From positions 1 to 64,000 of the forward strand of contig JAKLLA010000014.1 in NCBI GenBank assembly GCA_023150375.1: a stretch of 64,000 bases of DNA, written 5' to 3'. Below are positions 1 through 9,518 of the stretch, piece after piece (the stretch's first letter is position 1; the number at the start of each line of letters is the position of its first letter). The position numbers were made by a program, and so were the translations under genes. The notes below the pieces were generated by a model. That model was not told the DNA's origin. It searched no databases and was given only the letters and a program-made list of their open reading frames with translations. This DNA comes from Burkholderiaceae bacterium. GTDB taxonomy: Bacteria; Pseudomonadota; Gammaproteobacteria; Burkholderiales; Burkholderiaceae_C.

Positions 1-2
1 CC

Positions 3-116
3 TGGAACGAGCGCGCGCGCCGTCTGGTCGCTCACCATGACCGCTCCACCTGGGCTGCCGTCGCCTGGGTCTGGCTCACCGAAGCGCGTATCCTCGCAAC
101 CAGACTCGCGCAATAG
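3..116 (+). CDS. C-terminal end of an unidentified protein (partial at window edge)
   Basis: An open frame enters from the left edge and ends at a TAG at 114-116, giving 37 residues that finish in LTEARILATRLAQ. Third codon positions are mostly G or C, as in the real genes here, and the composition (alternating charged and aliphatic residues) looks like a natural helical protein end. No family can be recognised from so short a tail. It could be a chance frame. Confidence 0.3.
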   Translation, partial: WNERARRLVAHHDRSTWAAVAWVWLTEARILATRLAQ

Positions 117-136
117 GTCATTTCGGGGACACCCTC

Positions 137-469
137 TCAGAGGGAGCCGGCCTGAGTGGCCTGCAAGGCGGTCGCGGCGGCGGCCTGGCGGGCGACGAGC
201 CGGTCCAGCGCGTCGCAGACCTCGCTCATGCGCCCGCTGATGAGGGTGCGCTGCTCGTCGGCCGGGTCGACCGTGCAGCGCAGCGTCGGCCGGCCTGGGC
301 GGCGCAGCGGCCGGACGCTGCCGGCGACGGGCCCGGTCGCCGCAGGCAGCACGGCGACCGGAGCGGGCCGCAGGACCAGCCCCGCACTGTGGCCGGCCAG
401 GAACGACAGGTCGCTGCGGCGGCGGCGCGCCAGCAGCCGGGTGAGTCGGTTCGCCAGGGTCTCGGTCAT
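137..469 (-). CDS. Hypothetical protein, 110 aa, downstream of lexA
   Basis: I chose the ATG at 469 (MTETLANRLTRLL) rather than the upstream in-frame start at 601, because the extra N-terminus is arginine/proline-rich and looks like read-through of noncoding DNA. The protein has an amphipathic N-terminal helix, an R-rich stretch (ARRRRS), a proline/valine-rich middle and a helical Ala-rich end. I do not recognise the family. It lies on the same strand as lexA, 157 bases after the lexA stop, so it could share the lexA transcript, but no LexA-type box lies directly in front of it. No membrane segment is clear. Confidence 0.5.
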   Translation of the reverse strand: MTETLANRLTRLLARRRRSDLSFLAGHSAGLVLRPAPVAVLPAATGPVAGSVRPLRRPGRPTLRCTVDPADEQRTLISGRMSEVCDALDRLVARQAAAATALQATQAGSL

Positions 470-626
470 CGGGATGCTCCATCCAGAGAAGGCTGCGGTC
501 AGCCGGATGCCCAGGTTTTCGGCCCGGCCGGCACGCACTGAACCACGCGAGTGCGGGGGGTACCCTGTGCGATCTGCGCGTTGCGGCGGACTCCGGCCCA
601 CCGGGTGCGCGCCGCCGCTCAGGTTC

Positions 627-1310
627 TCAGGCCAGCGGCGTGTTTCGGATCAGACCGACGGCGATGCCCTCGATGGCGAAGGCGTCGCGGTTCGGATCGA
701 CGGGAATCACCGCGAAGTCCGGGTTCTCGGGCAGCAGTTCGATGCCCTGGCGGCTGCGTCGCAGGCGCTTGACCGTCACCTCGTCGCCCAGCCGGGCCAC
801 CACGATCTGGCCGCTGCGGGCTTCGCTGGCACGCCGCACCGCGAGCAGGTCGCCGTCGAGAATGCCGGCGTCGCGCATGCTCATGCCACGTACCTTGAGC
901 AGGTAGTCGGGGCGGCGCGGGAACAGGTCGGTCTCGACCAGATAGTGCCGCTCGATGTGCTCCTGCGCCAGGATCGGGCTGCCCGCGGCGACGCGCCCGA
1001 CCAGAGGCAGATGCAGGGGGGCCTGGGCGGGCAGCAGGTAGCTGCTGTCCGTGGCGGCCGCGCCGGCCTCGTCGATGGCGCGCAGGCCGTCGCTGTGCAG
1101 TCGGATGCCGCGCGAGATGCCGCCCAGCAGTTCGATCACGCCCTTGCGCGCCAGGGCCTGCAGGTGCTCCTCGGCGGCGTTGGCCGAGCGAAAACCCAGC
1201 TCGGCGGCGATCTCGGCGCGTGTGGGCGGCACGCCGGCCTGTTCGATGCGTTGGCGGATCAGCGCCAGGATCTGCTGCTGTCGGGCTGTCAGCTTGGGGG
1301 GGCTGTCCAC
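627..1310 (-). CDS. lexA: LexA, SOS-response transcriptional repressor
   Basis: Represses DNA-damage genes and inactivates itself by RecA-stimulated self-cleavage. The 227-residue protein has an N-terminal winged helix-turn-helix (about 1-70, starting [14 protein letters not shown]) and a C-terminal S24 peptidase domain. The scissile pair is Ala109-Gly110 (GRVAAGSP), the nucleophile Ser144 (RGMSMRD) and the general base Lys181 (EVTVKRL); all are present. I chose the GTG at 1310, preceded by an AGGCGAGG-type ribosome site. The in-frame ATG at 1481 would add a 57-residue extension that the family lacks. Two LexA-like boxes lie 120-155 bases upstream, consistent with autorepression. Slightly longer than E. 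coli LexA (202 aa). Confidence 0.97.
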   Translation of the reverse strand: MDSPPKLTARQQQILALIRQRIEQAGVPPTRAEIAAELGFRSANAAEEHLQALARKGVIELLGGISRGIRLHSDGLRAIDEAGAAATDSSYLLPAQAPLHLPLVGRVAAGSPILAQEHIERHYLVETDLFPRRPDYLLKVRGMSMRDAGILDGDLLAVRRASEARSGQIVVARLGDEVTVKRLRRSRQGIELLPENPDFAVIPVDPNRDAFAIEGIAVGLIRNTPLA

Positions 1311-1429
1311 GAGACCTCGCCTGCGCACACGGCGCAACTGGTGAAAGCTTGGCCCGGGTGTGGGCCCGGGCATGGCAGGATGCGCGCAGCCACGCGCGCT
1401 CGACACAAACGGTCGTGAAGAGATTCGGG

Positions 1430-1464
1430 CTGTATGCGTATCCAGTGACTGTATTTTTGTCCAG
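1430..1464. promoter_or_regulatory. Two LexA-type boxes in the lexA/asparaginase intergenic region
   Basis: CTGTATGCGTATCCAG (1430-1445) and CTGTATTTTTGTCCAG (1449-1464) each match the proteobacterial SOS box CTGT-N8-ACAG with one mismatch (CCAG instead of ACAG), and both keep the CTG-N10-CAG core. They are 19 bases apart start to start, so two LexA dimers would sit on roughly the same DNA face. They lie upstream of lexA (minus strand), and the second ends only 10 bases before the asparaginase ATG at 1475. Confidence 0.7.
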
Positions 1465-1474
1465 TTCGAGAAGA

Positions 1475-2506
1475 ATGACAACCCAGACCACGAGGAAGAA
1501 GAGGACCCCGGGGGGGCCGCAGGCAGCGGGCTCGGCGGGGGCGGTGCGGCCGCAGGTGGTGCTGCTGGGCACGGGCGGCACGATCGCCGGCACCTCGCCC
1601 CGGGTGGGCGACGATGTCGGCTACACCGCGGCGCAGCGCGGCATCGGCACGCTGCTCGGCACGCTGGGGCCCGCCCTGCAGGCCGGCCCAGGCCGCGGCG
1701 TCGACCTTCAGTCCGAGCAGGTGGCCCAGATCGACAGCAAGGACATGAGCCATGCCGTCTGGCGCCGCCTGGCCGAGCGCGCCGCCTGGCACCTCGGCCG
1801 CCCGGAGGTGGCCGGCGTGGTCGTCACCCACGGAACCGACACGCTGGAGGAAACCGCCTACCTGCTGCACCGCGTGCTGGCGCCGGCCAAGCCGCTGGTG
1901 CTCACCGCCGCGATGCGCCCGGCCGACGCACTGCTGGCCGACGGCCCGCAGAATCTGCTCGATGCCATCACGGCGGCGGCGCAGGGCCCCGGGCAGGGGC
2001 TGGGCGGCGTGATGCTCGCGCTGGCGGGGCGCCTCTGGGCCGGTGCGCAGGCCCGCAAGGTGCACCCTTACCGGCTCGACGCCTTCGATGCCGGCGATGC
2101 CGGTGCGCTGGCCCATGTCGAGCAGGGCCGGCTGCGGCTGCTGCGGACCTGGCCGCCGGCCGGTCTGGAGCCGCTGGGCCTGCAGGTGTTGGCGGCGGAC
2201 ATCTGGCCCGAGGTGCAGATCGTCACCAGCCACGCCGGCGCCGATGGTCGACTGGTCGACCTGCTGCTCGACAGCGGCGTGCAGGGCCTGGTGGTGGCCT
2301 GTACCGGCAACGGCAGCATCCACCACGACCTGCTGGCCGCCCTGCTGCGCGCCCAGCGCCAGGGCGTGATGCTGCTGCGCGCGCTGCGCCAGGGCAGCGG
2401 TTGCATCGTCGCCGGCGACGCGGTGGGTTTGCCCGACGCCGGCAGTCTGACGCCTGCGCAGGCGCGCGTCGAACTGCTGCTGCGCCTGCTTGCGCGGCAG
2501 GCCTGA
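1475..2506 (+). CDS. L-asparaginase (type I/II family), cytoplasmic
   Basis: Hydrolyses L-asparagine to aspartate and ammonia. The 343-residue protein carries both family signatures: GTGGTIAG with the nucleophilic Thr36, and [14 protein letters not shown] holding the second catalytic Thr/Asp pair. There is no signal peptide; the first 25 residues are a polar, Gly/Arg-rich leader, so the enzyme is probably cytoplasmic rather than the exported high-affinity form. I chose the ATG at 1475 because longer in-frame starts run back through the lexA promoter region. It is divergent from lexA, and two LexA-like boxes sit directly before its start, so damage-dependent expression is possible but unproven. 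Confidence 0.9.
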   Translation: MTTQTTRKKRTPGGPQAAGSAGAVRPQVVLLGTGGTIAGTSPRVGDDVGYTAAQRGIGTLLGTLGPALQAGPGRGVDLQSEQVAQIDSKDMSHAVWRRLAERAAWHLGRPEVAGVVVTHGTDTLEETAYLLHRVLAPAKPLVLTAAMRPADALLADGPQNLLDAITAAAQGPGQGLGGVMLALAGRLWAGAQARKVHPYRLDAFDAGDAGALAHVEQGRLRLLRTWPPAGLEPLGLQVLAADIWPEVQIVTSHAGADGRLVDLLLDSGVQGLVVACTGNGSIHHDLLAALLRAQRQGVMLLRALRQGSGCIVAGDAVGLPDAGSLTPAQARVELLLRLLARQA

Positions 2507-2553
2507 ACCGGCCGCCCAGGCCCCGAGGAGCGGTGGGCTATCATTCCCGCGCA

Positions 2554-2641
2554 GCCCGGGTGGTGAAATCGGTAGACACTGCGGACTTAAAATCCGCCGC
2601 CCTCATCCGGCGTACGGGTTCGAGTCCCGTCCCGGGCACCA
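2554..2641 (+). tRNA. tRNA-Leu(UAA)
   Basis: Acceptor stem GCCCGGG pairs with CCCGGGC near 2631-2637. The anticodon stem-loop GCGGA-CTTAAAA-TCCGC gives anticodon UAA. A long variable arm is present (class II tRNA), the T-arm carries GTTCGAG, and CCA is encoded at 2639-2641. A TATCAT -10-like element lies at 2539-2544, but no good -35 is visible. Confidence 0.97.
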
Positions 2642-2669
2642 GAGCATCCGCGCTTGCCTTCGCCTTCTG

Positions 2670-3449
2670 TCAGCGCATGTGCCGGGCCGGATCCTGGCGG
2701 AAGTAGCCGGCGAACAGGGCGTAGACCTCGGGGTGGGCCTGCTTCAGGCCGCGCGGCGCGGTGAAGAAGGTCTCGGCCGCGACAGGGAAGAACTCCTCCA
2801 GGCCGTGCGTGGCGTAGGGGTCGAGGAAGGTCGGCTCGTTGCGTTCGACGGCCTCGCACAGGCCGGCGTGGGCCGTTTCGAGCACGCCGATCCAGTGGCG
2901 CGCCGCCGCGGCGTCGGGCTGCGGGGGCAGGCCGTCGGCCTGGCCGTCGAGCATGTCGACGACGTGCATGAATTCGTGGATCACCACGTTGTAGCCGTCG
3001 GGACCGCCCGCACCGCCGAGCGTCACGTCCTGCCAGGACAGCATCAGCGGGCCGCCGGGCATGGCTTCGCCGGCGAGGATCTCCTGGTGCTGGTGCACCA
3101 CGCCGTGCTCGTCGGTCCACTGGCGCTCGACACAGACTTCGGCGGGGTGCAGCACGATGCCGACGAAGCCGTCGTACCAGTCCAGCCCGAGGTGCAGCAC
3201 CGGCACGCAGGCCTGCGCAGCGATGGCCACCGCCATCGCGTCGGTGAGCTGCAGGCCGCCGGCGGCGCTGAATTCCTTGCGGTCGAGGAAGAGCGCGGTG
3301 AGCGCACGCAGCGCGAGCAGGTCTTCCAGCGGGCGGTGGCGCAGGAAGGGGTAGCTGCGCAGCGTGTCCAGCCAGAGGTCGTCCGGAATGGCCCGGCGCT
3401 GCAGCACCTGGGCCCGACGGCGCTGCCGCCACCAGTCCAGCAAGCCCAT
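2670..3449 (-). CDS. mtfA: MtfA-type zinc-dependent peptidase (Mlc titration factor family)
   Basis: A 259-residue soluble metallopeptidase of the MtfA/DUF980 family. In E. coli MtfA binds the glucose repressor Mlc and has aminopeptidase activity. The zinc motif HEFMH is at 158-162, followed by the downstream segment FFPVAAETFF that carries the third zinc ligand in this family. Length matches the family (about 265). It is the last gene of a minus-strand group and starts 4 bases after the lpxH stop, so the two are probably co-transcribed. Whether an Mlc partner exists here is unknown; the role may be general protein turnover. Confidence 0.9.
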   Translation of the reverse strand: MGLLDWWRQRRRAQVLQRRAIPDDLWLDTLRSYPFLRHRPLEDLLALRALTALFLDRKEFSAAGGLQLTDAMAVAIAAQACVPVLHLGLDWYDGFVGIVLHPAEVCVERQWTDEHGVVHQHQEILAGEAMPGGPLMLSWQDVTLGGAGGPDGYNVVIHEFMHVVDMLDGQADGLPPQPDAAAARHWIGVLETAHAGLCEAVERNEPTFLDPYATHGLEEFFPVAAETFFTAPRGLKQAHPEVYALFAGYFRQDPARHMR

Positions 3450-3452
3450 CGG

Positions 3453-4316
3453 TCAGGGTGGCAGGGCCTGTGCCAGGGGCAGCCGGTGCAGGCCGTCGGA
3501 CTGCAGGCGCAGCACCTCGGCACGGGGCGCGGGCTGGCTGGGCTCCAGGTCCCAGTCGGACAGGACCCAGCGCTGCCGGCCCGCCCCGAGGGACTCGGTG
3601 GCCGGACGGTGGGTGTGTCCGTGCACGAGCAGGGCGCAGTGCGCCGCCTCGAGCGCGGCATTCATCGCCGCGGGGTCGAGGTCGCCGTAGCCTTCCGGTC
3701 CGACCTGGCGCTTGCGGGTTTCGCTGGCGCCGCGCATGCCGGCGGCCAGCGCCTGCCGCTCGGCCAGCGGCCGGGCCAGGAAGGCGGCCTGCCAGGCGGG
3801 GTCGCGGACCTGGCGGCGAAAGGCCTGGTAGTCGCCGTCGTCCAGGCAGAGTGCATCGCCGTGCATCAGCAGCAGGCGCTGTTCGCCGGCCTGCAGCAGG
3901 CAGGGGTCGGGCAGGAGGAGGCAGCCGGCGGCGGCCGCAAAGCCCGCGCCGACCAGGAAGTCGCGGTTGCCCGGCAGGAAGGCCAGCGCCATGCGCTGCG
4001 CGGCCTGGCGCAGCGCGGCGACCACCTCGGCCTCCGGGCCGTGCGGCGCTTCGAGCAGGTCGTCGCCGATCCAGACCTCGAAGACATCGCCCAGCAGCAG
4101 CAGCGCGTCGGCCGGGCTGCGTTCCAGGTAGTCCAGGAAGGCACGCAGCGTGGCCGGCGCATGCGCGCCCAGGTGCAGGTCGGAGACGAGGTCGATGCGC
4201 TGCCAGCCGGGCGGCGGTGCGAGGACGGGCACCGGCCCGTCTGGCCGCCACTGCCAGACCGGCAGCGCCTTCGACGGCCGGGACTCGGGGCCCGTCAGGG
4301 CCGCGCTCGGGCTCAC
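3453..4316 (-). CDS. lpxH: LpxH, UDP-2,3-diacylglucosamine diphosphatase
   Basis: Fourth step of lipid A synthesis: cleaves UDP-2,3-diacylglucosamine to lipid X and UMP at the inner membrane. Calcineurin-like phosphoesterase motifs appear in order: [34 protein letters not shown] and VHGHTHRP. The GTG start at 4316 overlaps the ppiB stop as GTGA, suggesting coupled translation. With this start the protein has 287 residues and about 42 residues before the first motif, longer than E. coli LpxH (240 aa). A GTG inside the leader (PVPVLAPP) is an alternative start. Confidence 0.93.
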   Translation of the reverse strand: MSPSAALTGPESRPSKALPVWQWRPDGPVPVLAPPPGWQRIDLVSDLHLGAHAPATLRAFLDYLERSPADALLLLGDVFEVWIGDDLLEAPHGPEAEVVAALRQAAQRMALAFLPGNRDFLVGAGFAAAAGCLLLPDPCLLQAGEQRLLLMHGDALCLDDGDYQAFRRQVRDPAWQAAFLARPLAERQALAAGMRGASETRKRQVGPEGYGDLDPAAMNAALEAAHCALLVHGHTHRPATESLGAGRQRWVLSDWDLEPSQPAPRAEVLRLQSDGLHRLPLAQALPP

Positions 4317-4819
4317 TCCACCACGACGGCGCGTTCGATCACCACGTCCTGCAGCGGCACATCGTCGTGGAAGCCGCTGCGGCCGGTGCGCACCTTCTCG
4401 ATCTGGTCGACCACGTCGCTGCCGGCCACCACCTTGCCGAACACGGCGTAGCCCCAGCCGGAGGGCGACTCGGACTTGAAGTTCAGGAAGTCGTTCTGGG
4501 TGGTGTTGATGAAGAACTGCGCCGTGGCCGAGTGCGGCGCGTTGGTGCGCGCCATCGCCAGGGTGTACTTGTCGTTCTTCAGGCCGTTGCCGGCCTCGTT
4601 CTGGATCGCCGCGCGGGTGGGCTTCTGCTTCAGGCCGGGCTCCATGCCGCCGCCCTGGATCATGAAGCCAGGGATGACGCGGTGGAACACGGTACCGTCG
4701 TAGTGGCCGCTGCGCACGTACTCGAGGAAGTTGGCGGCCGACAGCGGCGCGCGCTCGTCGTCGAGTTCGACGCGGATCACGCCGAGGTTGGTATGCAGGT
4801 CGACTTGGGGGGCTGCCAT
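4313..4819 (-). CDS. ppiB: Cytoplasmic cyclophilin, peptidyl-prolyl isomerase B
   Basis: A single cyclophilin domain (168 aa) that speeds cis-trans isomerisation of X-Pro bonds. Active-site motifs [13 protein letters not shown], the Q/F segment TAQFFIN and the GYAVFGKVV strand are intact. There is no signal peptide, so it is cytoplasmic. It follows an exported cyclophilin gene with one base between them; the two share the same core motifs, which suggests duplication within the cluster. Its stop overlaps the lpxH start. Confidence 0.95.
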   Translation of the reverse strand: MAAPQVDLHTNLGVIRVELDDERAPLSAANFLEYVRSGHYDGTVFHRVIPGFMIQGGGMEPGLKQKPTRAAIQNEAGNGLKNDKYTLAMARTNAPHSATAQFFINTTQNDFLNFKSESPSGWGYAVFGKVVAGSDVVDQIEKVRTGRSGFHDDVPLQDVVIERAVVVE

Positions 4820-4820
4820 G

Positions 4821-5393
4821 TCATTTCTCCAGGGAGGCTTTCTTGATGGTCACGGGCTCGAGCGGCACGTTCTGGTGCGGCCCGCGGTTGCCGGTGGGCA
4901 CGGCCTTGATCTTGTCGACCACGTCCATGCCGGCAACGACCTTGCCGAACACGGCGTAGCCGTGGCCGTCGCGCGAGTTGGGTTGGTCGAGGAAGGCATT
5001 GTCCTTCACGTTGATGAAGAACTGCGCCGTGGCGGAATCGGGCACCATCGTGCGCGCCATCGCGACGCTGCCGCGCACATTGGACAGCCCGTTGCGGCTT
5101 TCCAGCGCGATCGGGCTGCGGGTGGGCTTCTCGGCCATCTTCTCGTCCATGCCGCCGCCCTGGATCATGAAGTTCGGGATCACGCGGTGGAACACCGTGC
5201 CGTCGTAGTGGCCGGCCTTCACGTACTCCACGAAGTTCGCCACCGTCCTGGGGGCCTTGGCGGCGTCGAGCTCGACGACGATGTCCCCCATCGAGGTGGC
5301 CAGGCGCACCTTCTGCTGGGCCCAGGCGCCCGATGCCAGGGCCGCACCCAGGCAGAACACGGCCGCGACGCGTCGCAGCGAAGCTGAAGTCAT
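4821..5393 (-). CDS. ppiA: Exported cyclophilin, peptidyl-prolyl isomerase A
   Basis: A 190-residue cyclophilin with a Sec signal peptide ([16 protein letters not shown], probable cleavage after GAWA, about residue 25), so it acts in the periplasm. Core motifs are [23 protein letters not shown] and [11 protein letters not shown]. The ATG at 5393 overlaps the stop of the L,D-transpeptidase gene by four bases (ATGA), so the periplasmic foldase is probably translated with the wall enzyme upstream. Closely resembles its neighbour ppiB apart from the leader. Confidence 0.95.
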   Translation of the reverse strand: MTSASLRRVAAVFCLGAALASGAWAQQKVRLATSMGDIVVELDAAKAPRTVANFVEYVKAGHYDGTVFHRVIPNFMIQGGGMDEKMAEKPTRSPIALESRNGLSNVRGSVAMARTMVPDSATAQFFINVKDNAFLDQPNSRDGHGYAVFGKVVAGMDVVDKIKAVPTGNRGPHQNVPLEPVTIKKASLEK

Positions 5394-7189
5394 TCGAACA
5401 CTCCTTCGGAAAAGATCTGCCATTGTCCGCCCTCGCGGGCCCAGTACTGGCGGCGGCGCAGGGCACTGCCGCCGGGGCCGTGCTCGACGAACTCGATCAG
5501 CAGCTGCTCGCCCTGTTCCTGCCAGCCCAGCGCGAGCAGGTCGGTGAGGCGCCGTTCGCGCGGGCCGTCGCGGGCGAGTTCGGCGGCGAGGCGCTCGCGC
5601 CAGAGCGCCAGGCCGGTCTCGCCGTTGTCGAAGTGGCGGGCGTAGAGGGCTGCCAGGCGCGGCAGGTCGGCCTTCGAGCGGGCCTGGCGCCAGCGCTCGA
5701 GCAGCTCGAACACCAGCGCCTGGCGGGGCTGCTGGGCCTGCGGCGCGACCCATTCCAGCGGCTGTGCGATCACCACCGGGGTGCGCTGGGGCTGCAGCGT
5801 GCGCAGCAGGCCGCGCAGGTCGTCGTTGGCCAGCACGATGCAGCCGTTGGTGGCGCGCGGGGCCCGGGCGTACTGGCCAGGCGGCGAGCCGTGCAGCCAG
5901 ATGTTCGCGCCGGAGCGCCCCAGGCGGCGGTCGTGCTCGTTGGGGTAGTTCAGCGGCAGCGCGCCGGGGCCGTAGAAGTCGCCGAGCTGGCGGTCCTCCA
6001 GGCGGCGGGTGATGTGGTACACGCCCAGCGGCGTGCGCTGGTCGCCTTCGACGCGCTTGCCCACGCCCTGGCTGCCCAGCGCGACGTAGAAGGATGCCTG
6101 CCGGATCAGGCGGCCGTCGCGGTGCTCGAAGAGGTGCAGGCGCGAGCGCGCGGCATCGACCGCCAGCGCGTGTTTCACGCCGGGCGGCAGCACCAGGAAC
6201 TGGCGCGGCACGTGGCCTTCGGGCGGCGCTTCGCGCAGGGCCTGCAGCCGCAGCAGGGCTTGCTGGCGCAGCGCATCGACCCGCTGCGGCGGCGGGGAGG
6301 GCAGGCCCGCCGAGGCTGCCGGCCGGGCGAAGCCCTCGAGTTGCCCACCGCTGGCCAGCAGCAGGTCGCCGTAGGTCTGCTGGGCCAGCGCGAAGGCGGG
6401 CTCGTCCTGGTCGAGCGACTCGGCGGCGGCCAGCGCTTCGGCCAGGCGGCCGGCGCCGACCAGGCGGTAGATCTCCAGCAGGCGCTGCTCCGGCGCCGCG
6501 GCGCTGCTCCAGGCGGCCGGTTGGGTCGGCGGCGCGGCCTCGGGTTCCCGGGCGTTGTGTTCGGCCGCGGCGCGCCCGCGTGCGGCCCAGGCGGTACCGG
6601 CTGCCAGGGCCAGCAGCAGGGCGACGAGCGGCCAGCCCCAGGTCCGCCACTCTCCCCAGGCGGGCTGGGCCGCCGGGGGGACGGACGCGGCCGGGGCTGC
6701 CTGCGCCGGCGAAGCGGGGATGCCCGGTGCGGGCGGCGGGGTGGTGGTCGCCCCCTCGGCCTGCGGCAGCGGCTGCAGCTGCACGGCGCGGCTCGTGCCG
6801 GGCCCCTCGCCCAGCCCGGCGCGGGCGTAGGCCTGACGGGCCATCTCGGCGTTCAGCATCTGCAGCTGGGCGAAGGCGTGGGCGCTGGCCGGGTCGCGCC
6901 GCAGCACGGCCTCGAGCTGGCCGCGTGCCTCGGCCAGGGCACCGGCGCGGGCCAGCTGCACCGCCAGGCGGATGCGCAGCGCCGCATCGTCGGGCTGCGC
7001 CTGCAGCCGCGCCTCGAGGTCGCGGCGATCGTCGGCCGGCTGCTGCGGGGCTGCGGCCGACGCGGGTGGCGGCGCAGCGCTGCCGGCGCCGCCCGGCGCG
7101 CTGCCTGCGGTCCGCCCGACGAGCGACAGCAGCACGGCCAGCGCAAGCAGGGCGCCGCTGCGCAGCAGGTCGGGACCTCGGAAGGGCAT
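5390..7189 (-). CDS. L,D-transpeptidase (YkuD family) with N-terminal helical repeats and C-terminal NTF2-like domain
   Basis: A 599-residue envelope protein. It has an N-terminal signal/anchor (about 6-25), a TPR-like helical stretch (about 50-130), a Pro/Ala linker, a second hydrophobic segment ([15 protein letters not shown], about 175-195), a further helical region, and then a YkuD domain with HGS near IWLHGSPPG and the catalytic Cys in [10 protein letters not shown] Cds6/SnoaL-like domain ([10 protein letters not shown] to the end) follows. Such enzymes make 3-3 peptidoglycan crosslinks or attach proteins to peptidoglycan. I took the ATG at 7189; an earlier in-frame start at 7240 gives only an Arg-rich leader. 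The catalytic domain is clear, the exact substrate is not. Confidence 0.88.
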   Translation of the reverse strand: MPFRGPDLLRSGALLALAVLLSLVGRTAGSAPGGAGSAAPPPASAAAPQQPADDRRDLEARLQAQPDDAALRIRLAVQLARAGALAEARGQLEAVLRRDPASAHAFAQLQMLNAEMARQAYARAGLGEGPGTSRAVQLQPLPQAEGATTTPPPAPGIPASPAQAAPAASVPPAAQPAWGEWRTWGWPLVALLLALAAGTAWAARGRAAAEHNAREPEAAPPTQPAAWSSAAAPEQRLLEIYRLVGAGRLAEALAAAESLDQDEPAFALAQQTYGDLLLASGGQLEGFARPAASAGLPSPPPQRVDALRQQALLRLQALREAPPEGHVPRQFLVLPPGVKHALAVDAARSRLHLFEHRDGRLIRQASFYVALGSQGVGKRVEGDQRTPLGVYHITRRLEDRQLGDFYGPGALPLNYPNEHDRRLGRSGANIWLHGSPPGQYARAPRATNGCIVLANDDLRGLLRTLQPQRTPVVIAQPLEWVAPQAQQPRQALVFELLERWRQARSKADLPRLAALYARHFDNGETGLALWRERLAAELARDGPRERRLTDLLALGWQEQGEQLLIEFVEHGPGGSALRRRQYWAREGGQWQIFSEGVFE

Positions 7190-7389
7190 CGTGCAGGGGT
7201 TCGGGCGGGCATGGTGCCGACGCCGGCCGGCGCGCCCCATCCGACCGGGCGGGCCCGGCGGCTGGGCATGCGCACCGGCCGTATACTCGTTTCATTCTAG
7301 GCGAGGGGTCTGCCCCCGCCCCAGCCCACGACACCACGACAGGCCCGGGATCCCCAGGGCCTGCGCTGCCCGCTCGCTGCCTCCCGCCG
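7190..7389. promoter_or_regulatory. Divergent promoter region between the L,D-transpeptidase gene and cysS
   Basis: 200 bases without a gene. TATACT at 7282-7287 is a good -10 candidate for cysS, about 100 bases before its ATG; no convincing -35 lies 16-18 bases before it. Nothing else stands out. Confidence 0.35.
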
Positions 7390-8772
7390 ATGCCCCTGCA
7401 GATCCACAACAGCCTCACGCGCGCCCTGGAACCCTTCGAGCCCCTCGAGCCGGGCCATGTGCGCATGTACGTCTGCGGCATGACGGTCTACGACCTCTGC
7501 CACATCGGCCACGCCCGCAACGTGGTGGCCTTCGACGTGGCGGTGCGCTGGATGCGCGCCAGCGGTCTGCGCGTGACCTTCGTGCGCAACATCACCGACA
7601 TCGACGACAAGATCATCCGCCGTGCGGTGGAGCGCGGGATGACGATCCGCGCGCTGACCGGCGAGATGATCGAGGCGATGCACCAGGACTTCGCCGCGCT
7701 GGGCATCGAGCCGCCCACCCACGAGCCGCGCGCCACCGACTACCTGCCGCAGATGCTCGACCTGGTCGGCCGGCTCGAGGCGCGTGGGCTGGCTTACCGC
7801 AGCGAGGGCGGCGACGTCAACTACGCGGTGCGGCGCTTTGCCGGCTACGGCAGGCTGTCGGGCAAGTCGCTCGACCAGCTGCGCGCCGGCGAGCGGGTGG
7901 CGGTGGCCGAGGGCAAGGGCGATCCGCTGGACTTCGTGCTCTGGAAGGCGGCCAAGGCCGACGAGCCCGAGGAGGTGAAGTACGCCTCGCCCTACGGGCC
8001 GGGCCGGCCGGGCTGGCACCTGGAGTGCTCGGCGATGAGCTGCGCGCTGCTGGGCGAGACCTTCGACATCCATGGCGGCGGGCTGGACCTGCAGTTCCCG
8101 CACCACGAGAACGAGATCGCGCAGAGCGAGGGGGCGAGCGGGCGTCCGCTGGCGCGGGTGTGGATGCACAACGGCTTCCTCAACGTGGACAACGAGAAGA
8201 TGTCCAAGTCGCTGGGCAACTTCTTCACCATCCGCGACGTGCTGCAGCATTACGACGGCGAGACGCTGCGCTTCTTCATCCTGCGCGTGCACTATCGCAG
8301 CCCGTTCAACTACAGCGATGCCGGGCTCGACGATGCCCGCAGCGGCCTGCGCCGGCTCTACACGGCCCTCGAGTCGGTGCCGGCCGAGCCGGCGCCGATC
8401 GACTGGTCGCACCCGGCGGCGCAGCGCTTTCGTGCCGCGATGGACGACGACTTCAACACCGCCATCGCGGTGTCGGTGCTGTTCGAACTGGCCGCCGAGG
8501 TCAACCGCAGCAGCCACGCCGGCATGGCAGCCCTGCTGCGCGGGCTGGGCGGCGTGCTGGGCCTGCTGCAGCAATCTCCGCGCGAGTTCCTCCAGGGGGG
8601 CCAGGCGCCGGCCGGGCTGGACGAGGCCGCCATCGCCGCACGCATCGAGGCGCGGGCGGCGGCCAAGAAGGCGCGCGACTTCGCGCTGGCCGACCGCATC
8701 CGCGCCGAGTTGGCCGAACAGGGCATCGTCCTGAAGGACGCTCCCCAGGGCACCACATGGGTGAGGGCGTGA
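7390..8772 (+). CDS. cysS: Cysteinyl-tRNA synthetase
   Basis: Charges tRNA-Cys. The 460-residue class I synthetase shows the first zinc-ligand Cys in [10 protein letters not shown] (Cys29), the HIGH motif at 38-41 (CHIGHARN), zinc-site residues around ECSAMS and HHENE, and KMSKS at 270-274. Length fits the family. The ATG at 7390 begins [11 protein letters not shown], the usual N-terminus. The stop overlaps the next gene's GTG by four bases. Confidence 0.98.
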   Translation: MPLQIHNSLTRALEPFEPLEPGHVRMYVCGMTVYDLCHIGHARNVVAFDVAVRWMRASGLRVTFVRNITDIDDKIIRRAVERGMTIRALTGEMIEAMHQDFAALGIEPPTHEPRATDYLPQMLDLVGRLEARGLAYRSEGGDVNYAVRRFAGYGRLSGKSLDQLRAGERVAVAEGKGDPLDFVLWKAAKADEPEEVKYASPYGPGRPGWHLECSAMSCALLGETFDIHGGGLDLQFPHHENEIAQSEGASGRPLARVWMHNGFLNVDNEKMSKSLGNFFTIRDVLQHYDGETLRFFILRVHYRSPFNYSDAGLDDARSGLRRLYTALESVPAEPAPIDWSHPAAQRFRAAMDDDFNTAIAVSVLFELAAEVNRSSHAGMAALLRGLGGVLGLLQQSPREFLQGGQAPAGLDEAAIAARIEARAAAKKARDFALADRIRAELAEQGIVLKDAPQGTTWVRA

Positions 8773-9470
8773 CGAAGCCGGTCCCCGCCGCCGCCGATGC
8801 GGCCGGTGAGGCGTCCTCGACGATGAGCTCGGGCGCCGACTTCGTGACGCCGGCCTACTGGGACGAGGCCTGCCGCCACCTGACCCGGCGCGACCGGGTG
8901 CTCAAGAAGCTCATCCCGCGCTTCGGCGAGGCCCGGCTGAAGAGCCGGGGTGACGCCTTCACCACGCTGGCTCGCTCGATCGTCGGGCAGCAGATCTCCG
9001 TCAAGGCAGCCGATGCAGTGTGGCAGCGCTTCGTGCAGCTGCTGCCGGCGGCGCATCCGATCGTGCCTGCGGACGTGCTCGCCCTCGAGACGCCGACGCT
9101 GCGCTCGGCCGGCCTGTCGGCGCGCAAGGCCGAGTACCTGCGCGACCTGGCGGCACATTTCGCCGACGGGTCGGTGCACGAAACCGACTGGTCGGCGATG
9201 TCCGACGAGGCCATCGTCGAGGAACTGGTGGCCATCCGGGGCATCGGTCGCTGGACCGCGGAGATGTTCCTGATCTTCCACCTGATGCGCCCGAACGTGC
9301 TGCCGCTGGACGACCTGGGGCTGATCAAGGGCATCAGCCTGAACTACTTCAGCGGCGAGCCGGTCTCGCGCGCCGAGGTGCGCGAACTCGGCGACGCCTG
9401 GTCACCGTACCGCTCGGTGGCCACCTGGTACCTCTGGCGCAGTCTCGATCCGCTGCCGGTCGAGTACTAG
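8769..9470 (+). CDS. AlkA-like DNA-3-methyladenine glycosylase (HhH-GPD superfamily)
   Basis: Base-excision repair glycosylase that removes alkylated purines. Core signs: [19 protein letters not shown] (N-terminal part of the fold), the helix-hairpin-helix [17 protein letters not shown], and the catalytic Asp in LPLDDLGL. I chose the GTG at 8769, which overlaps the cysS stop (GTGA); an ATG at 8757 and another at 8823 ([10 protein letters not shown]) are alternatives, and the domain itself begins near the latter. It lacks the N-terminal AlkA_N domain of E. coli AlkA, so it belongs to the shorter single-domain group. Confidence 0.9.
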   Translation: MTKPVPAAADAAGEASSTMSSGADFVTPAYWDEACRHLTRRDRVLKKLIPRFGEARLKSRGDAFTTLARSIVGQQISVKAADAVWQRFVQLLPAAHPIVPADVLALETPTLRSAGLSARKAEYLRDLAAHFADGSVHETDWSAMSDEAIVEELVAIRGIGRWTAEMFLIFHLMRPNVLPLDDLGLIKGISLNYFSGEPVSRAEVRELGDAWSPYRSVATWYLWRSLDPLPVEY

Positions 9471-9518
9471 ACTACACTCCGCCCGTCCGTATTCCGGGGG
9501 GCCGTCCGCCTGTCCATC

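Noticed and set aside
2554-2641. tRNA-Leu as an integration site for a genomic island
   Set aside because: Flanking genes (asparaginase and mtfA) are ordinary chromosomal genes, and I saw no repeat of the tRNA 3' end or integrase gene nearby.
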